This document shows, in pieces, positions 1 through 7,027 of a DNA stretch of 9,440 bases. The stretch spans positions 1-9,440 of the forward strand of contig CALEZK010000493.1 of the NCBI GenBank assembly GCA_937928585.1, read 5' to 3'. The DNA is from an uncultured bacterium. GTDB taxonomy: Bacteria; Hydrogenedentota; Hydrogenedentia; Hydrogenedentales; SLHB01. Position 1 is the stretch's first letter; each line of letters starts with the position of its first letter. The position numbers and the translations under genes are program-made. The notes below the pieces were generated by a model that worked only from the letters and a program-made list of their open reading frames with translations, searched no databases and was not told the DNA's origin.

Positions 1-1
1 C

Positions 2-748
2 CATTACATGGAGCAACTGTCGCAGTCGGCCTTGCAGCACCGGCTGGAAGGGATGTTCTCGTTCGAGATTCCCGCGTTTGTGTTGTCGCGCAATTTGATG
101 CCGAGCCATTTGTTGCTGGACATGTGCAATCGCCGGGGCATACCGGTGTTGCGCAGCCGTCGGTCGACGGATGAAGTGATCAGCCGGATTATCCTTTTTC
201 TTGCGGAAGAGTTTTCACCGGAGACCATCGTGCATGGCACCGCGGTCGACTGTTATGGCGTGGGGTGTTTGATCGTCGGTGCGCCGGGCGTTGGTAAGTC
301 TGAAACGGCGTTGGAACTTGTGGAGCGCGGTCACCGGCTGGTGGCGGACGACGTTGTCGCGCTGAAGCGGCGTCGCGAAGATTCGCTGTATGCGGAATCC
401 TCTCCGGTAATTGAGCACCACATGGAAATTCGCGGTATCGGCATCATCGACGTGAAGAGCGTGTACGGCGTGGGCCGCGTGCGCAACTCGAAGCGGATTG
501 GCATGCTCGTCGAGTTGGAGGAGTGGAGCAAGGAATCGCAATACGATCGGACGGGCCTTTCCGAAGAGTTCGTGACGATCATCGGCGTGCGCATTCCGTA
601 CCTGCTGATTCCGGTGCGGCCTGGGCGCAACATCGCGATTATCCTTGAAGTAGCCGCGCTCAACCATCGATTGAAAGAACTCGGAATTCATCCCGCGCAA
701 GAGCTCAACCAAAAGCTGCTGAGCCTCATGACCGATAACGATGGCTGA
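2..748 (+). CDS. hprK: HPr kinase/phosphorylase, 5'-truncated by the window edge
   Basis: Bifunctional enzyme of the HprK/P family: it phosphorylates HPr on the regulatory serine using ATP or PPi and removes that phosphate by phosphorolysis, in the cytoplasm. The reading frame is open to the left edge, so the first ATG (base 8) is probably internal. Its first residues (HYMEQL) align with SFFEQL of the Bacillus protein, and about 75 N-terminal residues appear to be missing (the family is about 310 aa). Counting from the ATG at base 8: the conserved VHG is at 75-77, the Walker A loop GAPGVGKS at 91-98, the GHRLVADDVV segment at 108-117, and the HprK signature MEIRGIGIIDV at 139-149. IPVRPGRN near 201-208 lies in the C-terminal part. 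The stop overlaps the rapZ start by 8 bases, which suggests translational coupling. The HPr target gene lies 1.1 kb downstream. The family call is secure; the true start is outside the window. Confidence 0.96.
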   Translation, partial: HYMEQLSQSALQHRLEGMFSFEIPAFVLSRNLMPSHLLLDMCNRRGIPVLRSRRSTDEVISRIILFLAEEFSPETIVHGTAVDCYGVGCLIVGAPGVGKSETALELVERGHRLVADDVVALKRRREDSLYAESSPVIEHHMEIRGIGIIDVKSVYGVGRVRNSKRIGMLVELEEWSKESQYDRTGLSEEFVTIIGVRIPYLLIPVRPGRNIAIILEVAALNHRLKELGIHPAQELNQKLLSLMTDNDG

Positions 749-1631
749 GTCACCGCGTTTTGTTTTGGTCACTGGTTTATCCGGCGCGGGAAAGAGCCAG
801 ACGCTGCGTTTTCTTGAAGATCTCGGTTACTACTGCATCGACAACCTGCCGCCGGCACTCATTCCCACCATCGCCGATCTTGCGTTGAACGCCGGGCGGT
901 TGCGCAGACGTATCGCGGTGTGCGTGGACGTTCGCGGAGGCGACGATTTGCTAAATCTGCCGGCGTATCTGGATGACGCCGCGGAGCGCGGATTGCGGCC
1001 AGAGACCTTGTTTCTGGAGAGCGCGGACGCGGTTCTCGTGCGGCGTTATAGCGAATCGCGCCGGAAACATCCCGCTACGCCCGACGGCACCGTGGAAGAG
1101 GGCATCCAACGCGAGCGCGCGCTGCTCGCGCCGATACGCACGCGGGCGACGCTTGTGCTCGACACGAGTACCACTTCAATTGGCCAATTGCGGGAGCGCG
1201 TCGCGGCTGTGTTTGCGGAGGAGCGTCGCACGCAGGCGATGCTGGTTGGCGTGATGTCGTTTGGTTTCAAGTTCGGCGTGCCACAAGAGGCGGATGTGGT
1301 GCTTGATGTGCGATTCCTACCGAATCCGTTTTACGATTCGGAGCTGCGCGCGTTGAGCGGAGAAGATCCGCGGGTTGCTTCCTTTGTAATCGACAATGAG
1401 GACGGGCAGGAATTCTTGTCCCGCACGCGCGACATGCTTGCGTTCTTGTTGCCGAAATACGCGGCGGAGCCGAAATCCTATCTGACGATCGCCGTGGGAT
1501 GCACGGGGGGGCGACACCGATCAGTGGCAGTGGCGCGGGTGTTGTCCAGCTACATACAGGAGCTTCAATGGCCGGTGACACTGCGTCACCGAGACGTTGC
1601 GCGGGTGGCCGATAGTGGCGCGCACGCCTGA
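741..1631 (+). CDS. rapZ: RNase adapter / nucleotide-binding protein RapZ
   Basis: A 296-aa protein of the RapZ (YhbJ/YvcJ) family, which is usually 284-295 aa. The Walker A loop GLSGAGKS is at 12-19, followed by the family-typical LGYYCIDNLP at 28-37. RRYSESRRKHP is at 101-111, SFGFKFGVP with the DVRFLPNP block at 173-196, and the C-terminal GCTGGRHRS motif at 253-261. In E. coli, RapZ guides RNase E to the small RNA GlmZ and so controls amino-sugar synthesis; in Bacillus the homologue binds and hydrolyses nucleotides. Whether an RNase adapter role applies here cannot be told from the sequence. The ATG at 741 lies inside the last codons of hprK with no strong Shine-Dalgarno sequence, so coupled translation is likely. 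The close hprK-rapZ arrangement fits the known tendency of rapZ to sit with PTS-type regulators. No truncation or missing motif is seen. Confidence 0.96.
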   Translation: MAESPRFVLVTGLSGAGKSQTLRFLEDLGYYCIDNLPPALIPTIADLALNAGRLRRRIAVCVDVRGGDDLLNLPAYLDDAAERGLRPETLFLESADAVLVRRYSESRRKHPATPDGTVEEGIQRERALLAPIRTRATLVLDTSTTSIGQLRERVAAVFAEERRTQAMLVGVMSFGFKFGVPQEADVVLDVRFLPNPFYDSELRALSGEDPRVASFVIDNEDGQEFLSRTRDMLAFLLPKYAAEPKSYLTIAVGCTGGRHRSVAVARVLSSYIQELQWPVTLRHRDVARVADSGAHA

Positions 1632-1827
1632 AGTGTTCGTTCAATTCTACTTCTAACTTGCCGACCGTCAAGCACTTACCGGAGGATATTTTTCGGATTT
1701 GGCTTTGCATCACCCTTCCGTTATGCGGTATCATAGTGGGCTGGAATTTCGTGCACTTTGAAGCTGCAACTGAATTGAATCGCGCCTCGCACGAGGGACT
1801 CGGGGCGGTTCGTTCGCGAGCGATAGA
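1632..1827. other. 196-base intergenic region between rapZ and HPr
   Basis: This is the only sizeable non-coding gap. It is visibly richer in A/T than the flanking genes, especially about 1636-1660 and 1685-1770. It holds a candidate sigma70-type promoter (1704-1734) and a near-palindrome just before the HPr start (1810-1823). The weak inverted pair GAAGT (1630-1634) / ACTTC (1649-1653) is not followed by a T-tract, so I do not call a terminator for rapZ. A 69-codon TTG-initiated frame covers 1658-1867, but it resembles no family I know and runs into the HPr gene in another frame, so it is not called. Confidence 0.7.
1704..1734 (+). promoter_or_regulatory. Candidate sigma70-type promoter for the HPr-ptsI transcription unit
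   Basis: The -10 candidate TATCAT at 1729-1734 matches TATAAT in five of six positions. The -35 candidate is TTTGCA at 1704-1709 (four of six to TTGACA, 19-base spacer) or TTGCAT at 1705-1710 (18-base spacer, weaker match). It lies in the A/T-rich part of the only long intergenic gap, about 90 bases before the HPr start. The position makes a promoter plausible, but the -35 element is weak and the organism's promoter consensus is unknown. Confidence 0.4.
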
Positions 1828-2106
1828 ATGGAAGCGATGGAACTCACCGAAGACATCCAGATCATAAACGCGCTTGGACTGCATGCGCGCCCCGCGGCAT
1901 CGCTGGTGCAGACGGTGCTGAAGTACAAGTGCGACATCTACATTTCGTTGAACGGACATCGCGTCAACGCGAAGAGCATCATGGGGCTGTTGACGCTGGC
2001 GGCCGCGCATGGAAGCACGATAACGGTGACCTGTTCGGGTGTCGATGCGCAGGAAGCGATTGACGCCGTTCGCGGCCTTGTCGAATCGGGCTTCGGGGAG
2101 CTGTAG
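1828..2106 (+). CDS. ptsH: Phosphocarrier protein HPr
   Basis: Small cytoplasmic phosphocarrier of the PEP:sugar phosphotransferase system, 92 aa from the first ATG. The active-site motif GLHARPA places the phosphorylatable histidine at residue 19 (His15 in the usual numbering) with the adjacent arginine at 21. The regulatory motif NAKSIMGL places the HprK-target serine at residue 50 (Ser46); both sites show the same offset of four. Enzyme I phosphorylates the histidine and HprK the serine, so both control inputs are encoded nearby. The start is uncertain: an in-frame ATG at 1837 gives 89 aa, closer to the typical 85-90, and neither ATG has a convincing Shine-Dalgarno sequence. The stop TAG shares its last base with the GTG start of ptsI, indicating coupled translation. 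The conserved Ser46-type residue argues for a genuine HprK substrate rather than an NPr-type paralogue lacking the switch. Confidence 0.95.
   Translation: MEAMELTEDIQIINALGLHARPAASLVQTVLKYKCDIYISLNGHRVNAKSIMGLLTLAAAHGSTITVTCSGVDAQEAIDAVRGLVESGFGEL
2095..2100 (+). promoter_or_regulatory. Ribosome binding site supporting the GTG start of ptsI
   Basis: GGGGAG inside the end of the HPr gene lies five bases before the GTG at 2106. This strong, well-spaced Shine-Dalgarno match supports a GTG start that overlaps the HPr stop codon. Confidence 0.7.
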
Positions 2107-3881
2107 TGGAGATTGTCCTCCATGGCGAGGGGGTTTCCCCCGGGATCGCAATAGGGCCCGCGCTTTCATTTGGCGTGAATACGTTTGAAGTGTCGCGCTA
2201 TGTCATTCGCGACGCTGAAGGCGAATTGGCGCGATTCGAGGCGGCAGTTGCGTCGGTGCGGCAGGAATTGCAGAAATTGCATGCGCGCACGGCGGAAGCA
2301 ATAGGCGAATATCACGCCGACATCTTCAAGGCCCATCTTTTGATACTCGAAGACGTGACGCTGCGCGAAGAAGTTGAGCGCCGTGTTCGCACGGAGCGCG
2401 TGAATCCCGAGTATGTGGTTCACGACGTCATCACGCGCCATAAGAGCATCATGTCGACAGTCGACGATCCCCACTTTCGCGAGCGCACGCAAGACTTTGT
2501 CGACGTGGGCAACCGCATCTTGAGCCGGTTGTTGAATGCGGACCTGGATACCTTGGAGAACCTCGAGAAGCCGTGCGTGGTCGTTGCGCACGAGCTTTCG
2601 CCGTCCGACGCGGCCAAACTCGATCGCGAAAACGTACTGGGCATCGCGACGGATGTGGGCGGTCCGACGTCGCACACGGCGATACTTGCGCGGGCATTCG
2701 AAATACCCGCAGTGGTGGGGCTTCGATTTGTAGGTTCGTATGCGCTTCCTAACGACGTCATCATCGTTGACGGTTCCAAAGGTGACGTGATTATTCGTCC
2801 CGCGGCGGAGACGCTTGCACAGTACGAGGTGCGCAAAGAGCGCGAGTTGCGCGGGCGGGAAGCATTGCTGGCGGCGGACTGGCGCACAAGCGTTACGGTG
2901 GACAACCACGAAGTGCCGACGATGGCGAACATCGAGTTGCCAGTCGAACTCGCGGTGAGTGTCCGGATGAAGGCGCAGGGGATCGGTCTGTACCGCACGG
3001 AGTATTTGTATCTGAACCGGCCGGGGATGCCGTCCGAGGAGGAACAGTATCAGGCCTATGCTCAGGCGGCGGAGGCGATGAACCCCGCGCCGGTGACGCT
3101 GCGCACGCTCGATCTCGGCGGTGACAAGCTGCTTTCGACGTTGCAGATGGGGCAGGAGAGCAACCCGCAGTTGGGTTGGCGATCGATCCGCGTCTGTCTG
3201 GAGCGTCCCGACATTTTCACGGCGCAGCTTCGCGCGATGTTTCGGGCGAGCGTCTATGGCAACATCCAGATCATGTTTCCCCTGATCAGCGGATTGGAAG
3301 AATTGCGGCGGGTGAAGCAGATCGTGCGGGAAGTGGGCGCGGATCTGGAGCGCCGGGGCGTGGCGTTCAACAAGAAGATTCCGATTGGATCGATGATCGA
3401 AGTGCCGAGCGCGGTGGAGCTAGCCGATCTGCTTGCGAAAGAATGCGATTTCTTCAGTATCGGCACCAACGATTTGATCCAGTATTCGCTAGCGGTCGAT
3501 CGCGGCAACGAGCGTATTGCGCATATGTATGAGCCGTCGCATCCGGCGGTGTTGCGGATGATCTGGCGGACGGCACGCGCGGCAAAGGCCGCGAAGATTC
3601 CGGTGAGCGTCTGCGGTGAGATGGCGGGCGATCCGTTGTTCAGCGAAATGTTGATAGGGCTCGGCATTACGTCGCTGAGCATGTCGGCGGTTTCCATACC
3701 GGTGGTGCGCGCGGAGATTTCACACTTGCGCTATGCGCTTGCGCGGAAGTTTGCGGTGCGGATGCTGCGCATGTCTACGGGCGCGGAGATACTGGATCAG
3801 ATGCAACGGCGCACGAAGCAACGGAGCGCGCTGGACGAGTATCTGGAAGTATTTTCGGGCGAACGCCCCAAGGATCGATAG
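2106..3881 (+). CDS. ptsI: PTS Enzyme I (phosphoenolpyruvate-protein phosphotransferase)
   Basis: Transfers phosphate from PEP to the active-site histidine of HPr, releasing pyruvate; cytoplasmic. The 591-aa length is normal for the family (about 570-590). The N-terminal segment GVSPGIAIG is at 9-17, then the helical HPr-binding region, then the swivelling domain with GGPTSHTAILA and the phospho-accepting His190. The C-terminal PEP-binding barrel keeps the catalytic set: Arg297 (GIGLYRTEY), Arg333 (TLRTLDLGGDK), Glu432 (MIEVPSA), Asn455-Asp456 (SIGTNDLIQYSLAVDRGN) and Cys503 (VCGEMAGDP), each one residue beyond its E. coli counterpart. GMSMS-type conservation appears as LSMSAVSIP at 524-532. 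No GAF domain is present, so this is the ordinary form rather than the PtsP (nitrogen PTS) form. The GTG start is supported by GGGGAG five bases upstream. No EII gene is found near it in this window. Confidence 0.97.
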   Translation: MEIVLHGEGVSPGIAIGPALSFGVNTFEVSRYVIRDAEGELARFEAAVASVRQELQKLHARTAEAIGEYHADIFKAHLLILEDVTLREEVERRVRTERVNPEYVVHDVITRHKSIMSTVDDPHFRERTQDFVDVGNRILSRLLNADLDTLENLEKPCVVVAHELSPSDAAKLDRENVLGIATDVGGPTSHTAILARAFEIPAVVGLRFVGSYALPNDVIIVDGSKGDVIIRPAAETLAQYEVRKERELRGREALLAADWRTSVTVDNHEVPTMANIELPVELAVSVRMKAQGIGLYRTEYLYLNRPGMPSEEEQYQAYAQAAEAMNPAPVTLRTLDLGGDKLLSTLQMGQESNPQLGWRSIRVCLERPDIFTAQLRAMFRASVYGNIQIMFPLISGLEELRRVKQIVREVGADLERRGVAFNKKIPIGSMIEVPSAVELADLLAKECDFFSIGTNDLIQYSLAVDRGNERIAHMYEPSHPAVLRMIWRTARAAKAAKIPVSVCGEMAGDPLFSEMLIGLGITSLSMSAVSIPVVRAEISHLRYALARKFAVRMLRMSTGAEILDQMQRRTKQRSALDEYLEVFSGERPKDR

Positions 3882-3885
3882 CGAA

Positions 3886-5034
3886 ATGCGGCGGCGAGTA
3901 ACCATATTGGGATCGACGGGGTCGATTGGCAAGAGCGCGCTGGACGTGGTGCGCCACTATCCCGATCGGTTCGATGTTGTTGGACTGGCCGCGCACTCGA
4001 ACGTTGCGCTGCTTGCGGAACAGGTGCGAGAATTTTCGCCGGAATATGTGGCCATTGGTGACCCTTCGGCCGCAAAGTCCATCGCTGAATTGTTGCCGGG
4101 CGTGCGTGTCGCGAGCGGCGCTGACGCGATTGTGGCGATCGCGGCGGCACCCGCGGACATTGTGCTATGCGGCATGGTGGGGGCGGCGGGATTGCGGCCC
4201 GTACTGAGCGCGATCGACGCGGGCAATACGATTGCCCTTGCGAACAAGGAACCGCTGGTGATGGCGGGGCCGCTGATCATGGCGCAGGCGCGGCATGTAA
4301 ACGTGTTGCCGGTGGACAGCGAGCACAACGCGATATTTCAGTGCCTGCACGGACATCGCATCGAGGACGTTCAGTGCATACACTTGACGGCGTCCGGCGG
4401 TCCATTCTATGGAAAGCCGCGCGAGACCCTGTTGGGCGTAACGCCCGCGCAGGCGACGCGGCACCCGACGTGGGACATGGGCGCGAAGATCAGCGTGGAC
4501 TCTGCGACCTTGATGAACAAGGGCCTCGAGGTGATTGAGGCGATGTGGCTTTTTGGGTTGCCGCTCGACAAGATCGAGGTGGTGATTCATCCCCAGAGCA
4601 TTGTGCATAGTCTTGTGGAGTTTACGGACGGCAGCATTCTGGCCCATCTTGGGCTGACAAACATGAAGTTTCCGATTCAGGACGCGTTGACCTGGCCGGA
4701 GCGCGTTGCGGAGCCGATGGGCCGGCTGGATTTGACGACCATGCGCGAATTGACCTTTGCAAAGCCCGACTTCAGCGAGTTTCCCTGTCTCGCCTATGCG
4801 ATGGAGGCGGCGCAGGCGGGCGGCACCGCGCCGGCAATCCTGAATGCGGCGAACGAGAGCGCGGTGGATGCGTTCTGCAAGGGCCGTATAGAATTTCTAC
4901 GCATCAGTGAAGTGGTGCGCGATGTATTGGACGAATGCCCGGCGTCGCAAGACGTGACGCTGGAAGCGGTCTTGGATGCGGACAGGCAGGCGCGCGCGCG
5001 CGCGGTGCATGTCATGGCAGGTCTTGGAGTATAA
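3886..5034 (+). CDS. dxr: 1-deoxy-D-xylulose 5-phosphate reductoisomerase
   Basis: Second enzyme of the MEP isoprenoid pathway: rearranges and reduces DXP to 2-C-methyl-D-erythritol 4-phosphate with NADPH. The 382-aa product is slightly shorter than the E. coli enzyme (398 aa) but complete. The nucleotide-binding loop GSTGSIG is at 9-15 and ALANKEPLVMAG at 117-128. Metal ligands are Asp144 and Glu146 (PVDSEHNAIFQ) and Glu215 (MNKGLEVIEA). Substrate-binding residues Ser170, His193, Ser206, Asn211 and Lys212 are present, and the flexible-loop Trp is Trp196 (HPTWDMG). The frame stays open upstream to 3733 inside ptsI, but the ATG at 3886 starts directly at the conserved N-terminus, with AAGGA at 3870-3874, so it is the chosen start. 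It follows ptsI by four bases and precedes rseP by three, implying cotranscription. The usual partners uppS and cdsA are not beside it. Confidence 0.97.
   Translation: MRRRVTILGSTGSIGKSALDVVRHYPDRFDVVGLAAHSNVALLAEQVREFSPEYVAIGDPSAAKSIAELLPGVRVASGADAIVAIAAAPADIVLCGMVGAAGLRPVLSAIDAGNTIALANKEPLVMAGPLIMAQARHVNVLPVDSEHNAIFQCLHGHRIEDVQCIHLTASGGPFYGKPRETLLGVTPAQATRHPTWDMGAKISVDSATLMNKGLEVIEAMWLFGLPLDKIEVVIHPQSIVHSLVEFTDGSILAHLGLTNMKFPIQDALTWPERVAEPMGRLDLTTMRELTFAKPDFSEFPCLAYAMEAAQAGGTAPAILNAANESAVDAFCKGRIEFLRISEVVRDVLDECPASQDVTLEAVLDADRQARARAVHVMAGLGV
5026..5029 (+). promoter_or_regulatory. Ribosome binding site deciding the TTG start of rseP
   Basis: GGAG within the last codons of dxr lies eight bases before the TTG at 5038. 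The conserved membrane segment and the HELGH motif (residue 21) follow immediately, and no ATG lies near enough upstream of that motif, so the TTG start is favoured. Confidence 0.65.
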
Positions 5035-5037
5035 GCC

Positions 5038-7008
5038 TTGCAATACCTTTTTGATATCGCGATTTTCATTCTGGTGCTCGGCGAGTTGGTGTTCTTTCAC
5101 GAATTGGGGCACTTTCTCGCGGCGAAGGCTTGCGGCATCTACTGCGAACGGTTCAGTCTGGGCATGCCGCCGCGCCTGTTTGGGTACAAATATGGCGAGA
5201 CTGATTACTGCATTGGAATGCTTCCGATCGGTGGTTACGTCAAGATGGCGGGGCAGGAAGACGTTCCGCTGAGCGAAGACGAGCGCAAAGAGCAGTACGG
5301 CACCATTCCGCCGAACCGTTGGTTCATGAACAAGCCAGTTTGGCAGCGCGTGATTGTGATCGCTGCCGGGCCATTCATGAATATCGTTTTGGCGATTGCG
5401 ATCTTCGCGATCCTGGTTGGCTTTGGCGCGGAGTTTCCCGAGCAGAAGCACGACAACCGCATCGGCAATATAGAGGACGATGCGCCGGCGGCCAGCGCAC
5501 CGCTGTACGTCGTCCGCGAAGATGGCGTGCAGTCCGATTTTTCAAAAGAGCCGGATGCGAAGGGGTGGAAGACCGGGGACCGAATACTTTCCATCAATGA
5601 CAATCCCGTGTCCAACATCATGGACGTGGCGATCGAAGGTGTGCTGAGCGGAGGCGAGCTGGTTGTCGCGAAAATCGAGCGCACGAACGACGACGGGACT
5701 GTAACGCAGTATTTGTCGCCTATCCAGCCTGCGAAACTTTCGGACGACGAGCATGTGCGCGTGGGGATCGAGCCGTTCCGTACGGCGGTGGTCGATGCGG
5801 TGCTGGAGGGGATGCCGGCAGCGGAGGCAGGGCTGAAGAAAGGCGATGTGATTCGCCGCGTCGATGGACAGACCATCGACTCGACCACGTTTCGCAAGCG
5901 GATAACGACATCGGAACCTGGGACGCGGTTCGCTGCAGAGATTGAGCGCGACGGCGCGCTGCTGTCCGTGAATCTCACGCCAAAAGTAATTGGCGCGTTT
6001 GAAGACATCATTGTGGTGCCATCGACCGACTGGGTGGATGGTCTGGATTATTCGAAGCCGATACTCGTCACGGAGAAGGACAGTGCGCTGCTTTCCGGTT
6101 CCGGATTCAAGACGGGTGACGCGATTATATCGGTAAACGGTGAAAAGCTGACATCGGCGGTATTGAGCAAACTCATTACGCGTTCGGAGGCCGAGAAACT
6201 GCAGGTAGTTGTGGAGCGCGCGGGCACCTTTGGGCTGGGCGCGGTATCGCAGATTACGTTGCCGGACGTTACCGCGGGCCAGTTGGTGCAGGCGGTGACG
6301 GCGTTCGATTCGATGATGCCGCCGACGATTGCGTCGATTTCCGAAGAGAAGAGCAAAGAGACCGGCTTACAGATCAAGGACATTATCGAAGAGATTGATG
6401 GTCAGCCGGCGACTGCGGCGTTGGTGACGCAGATTCGCGACTCGCGCATCGGCCAAACCGTGACGGTGAAGGTGCGCAAGCCGGCGATAGGCTACGGGGT
6501 CATGCGCGAGGAATCTTCCAAAGACGCGACGTTGTCCGTTGTCAGTTCGGGTGTGGTCGGCGTGTTGTTCGATCAGCGCATGACTTACTATCGCGCGCCG
6601 CTGGGCCGCGTGCTGCCGGAAGCGTTTCACGAGACGTGGAAGATGATGAAGTTGACGGGGCGGACCTTGCAGACGCTCATCATGGGGCGCATCAGCGCGA
6701 AAGAGCTGGGCGGCCCGATCATGATTTATCAGGCGACGACGAACGCGGCGAAATTCAGCGGATATGTTGGATTAATGGAGACAACCGCGTTTATCAGCGT
6801 GAACCTGGCGATATTCAATTTGCTGCCGCTGCCCGTGCTGGATGGCGGGCACCTGTTGTTTCTTGCGATTGAAAGCATCCGGCGGAAGCCGATCAGCGCG
6901 AAAGTGATGGAGTGGGTGCAGCAGGCGGGATTGGTCTTTATTTTGGGGTTGATGCTGTTCGTGACGTACAACGACATTAGCCGGTGGCTTGGGAGTTTGA
7001 TTCCGTAG
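5038..7008 (+). CDS. rseP: RseP-type site-2 intramembrane zinc metalloprotease with four PDZ-like modules
   Basis: Membrane-embedded metalloprotease of the RseP/RasP (S2P, M50) family, which cuts transmembrane segments of anti-sigma factors or signal peptides. The zinc motif HELGH is at 21-25 in the first membrane segment (about 3-25). The beta-loop motif PIGGYVKMAG is at 63-72, a second membrane segment at about 103-129, and the C-terminal part carries NLLPLPVLDGGH at 594-605 (zinc-ligand Asp602) and a last membrane helix at about 627-646. At 656 aa it is far longer than E. coli RseP (450 aa, two PDZ domains) or RasP (about 420 aa, one). Between the membrane parts I count four PDZ-like cores: GWKTGDRILSINDNPV (176-191), AGLKKGDVIRRVDGQTI (264-280), SGFKTGDAIISVNGEKL (355-371) and TGLQIKDIIEEIDGQPA (442-458), spaced 87-91 residues. 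The TTG start lies three bases after dxr, a common pairing. Family call secure; the substrate is unknown. Confidence 0.95.
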   Translation: MQYLFDIAIFILVLGELVFFHELGHFLAAKACGIYCERFSLGMPPRLFGYKYGETDYCIGMLPIGGYVKMAGQEDVPLSEDERKEQYGTIPPNRWFMNKPVWQRVIVIAAGPFMNIVLAIAIFAILVGFGAEFPEQKHDNRIGNIEDDAPAASAPLYVVREDGVQSDFSKEPDAKGWKTGDRILSINDNPVSNIMDVAIEGVLSGGELVVAKIERTNDDGTVTQYLSPIQPAKLSDDEHVRVGIEPFRTAVVDAVLEGMPAAEAGLKKGDVIRRVDGQTIDSTTFRKRITTSEPGTRFAAEIERDGALLSVNLTPKVIGAFEDIIVVPSTDWVDGLDYSKPILVTEKDSALLSGSGFKTGDAIISVNGEKLTSAVLSKLITRSEAEKLQVVVERAGTFGLGAVSQITLPDVTAGQLVQAVTAFDSMMPPTIASISEEKSKETGLQIKDIIEEIDGQPATAALVTQIRDSRIGQTVTVKVRKPAIGYGVMREESSKDATLSVVSSGVVGVLFDQRMTYYRAPLGRVLPEAFHETWKMMKLTGRTLQTLIMGRISAKELGGPIMIYQATTNAAKFSGYVGLMETTAFISVNLAIFNLLPLPVLDGGHLLFLAIESIRRKPISAKVMEWVQQAGLVFILGLMLFVTYNDISRWLGSLIP

Positions 7009-7027
7009 CGGGGGCTTCGGAGCGGGT

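Noticed and set aside
1630..1653. Inverted pair GAAGT/ACTTC after rapZ as a terminator
   Set aside because: The stem is only five or six pairs with a loop of more than ten bases, and no T-tract follows.
1695..1709. Possible sigma54 site with GG-N10-GC spacing before HPr
   Set aside because: The -12 half (TTTGCA) fits and the spacing is right, but the -24 half has only the GG and lacks the TGGCAC core; a chance match is likely.
1658..1867. 69-codon plus-strand frame in the rapZ-HPr spacer
   Set aside because: It uses a TTG start, overlaps the HPr start in another frame, spans the likely promoter and resembles no known small protein.
1267..2169. 300-codon open frame on the minus strand across the rapZ end, the spacer and HPr
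   Set aside because: It is antisense to two certain genes, has no recognisable motif and is rich in Arg/His/Pro as expected of a shadow frame in GC-rich DNA.
2166..2909. 247-codon minus-strand frame inside ptsI
   Set aside because: It lies entirely antisense to the conserved Enzyme I gene and shows no family resemblance.
3733..3885. Longer dxr reading frame starting within ptsI
   Set aside because: The extension would overlap the conserved Enzyme I C-terminus, while the ATG at 3886 sits exactly at the usual DXR N-terminus.
5235..6011. 258-codon minus-strand frame inside rseP
   Set aside because: Serine-rich composition mirrors the codon pattern of the sense gene; it has no start context or conserved motif.
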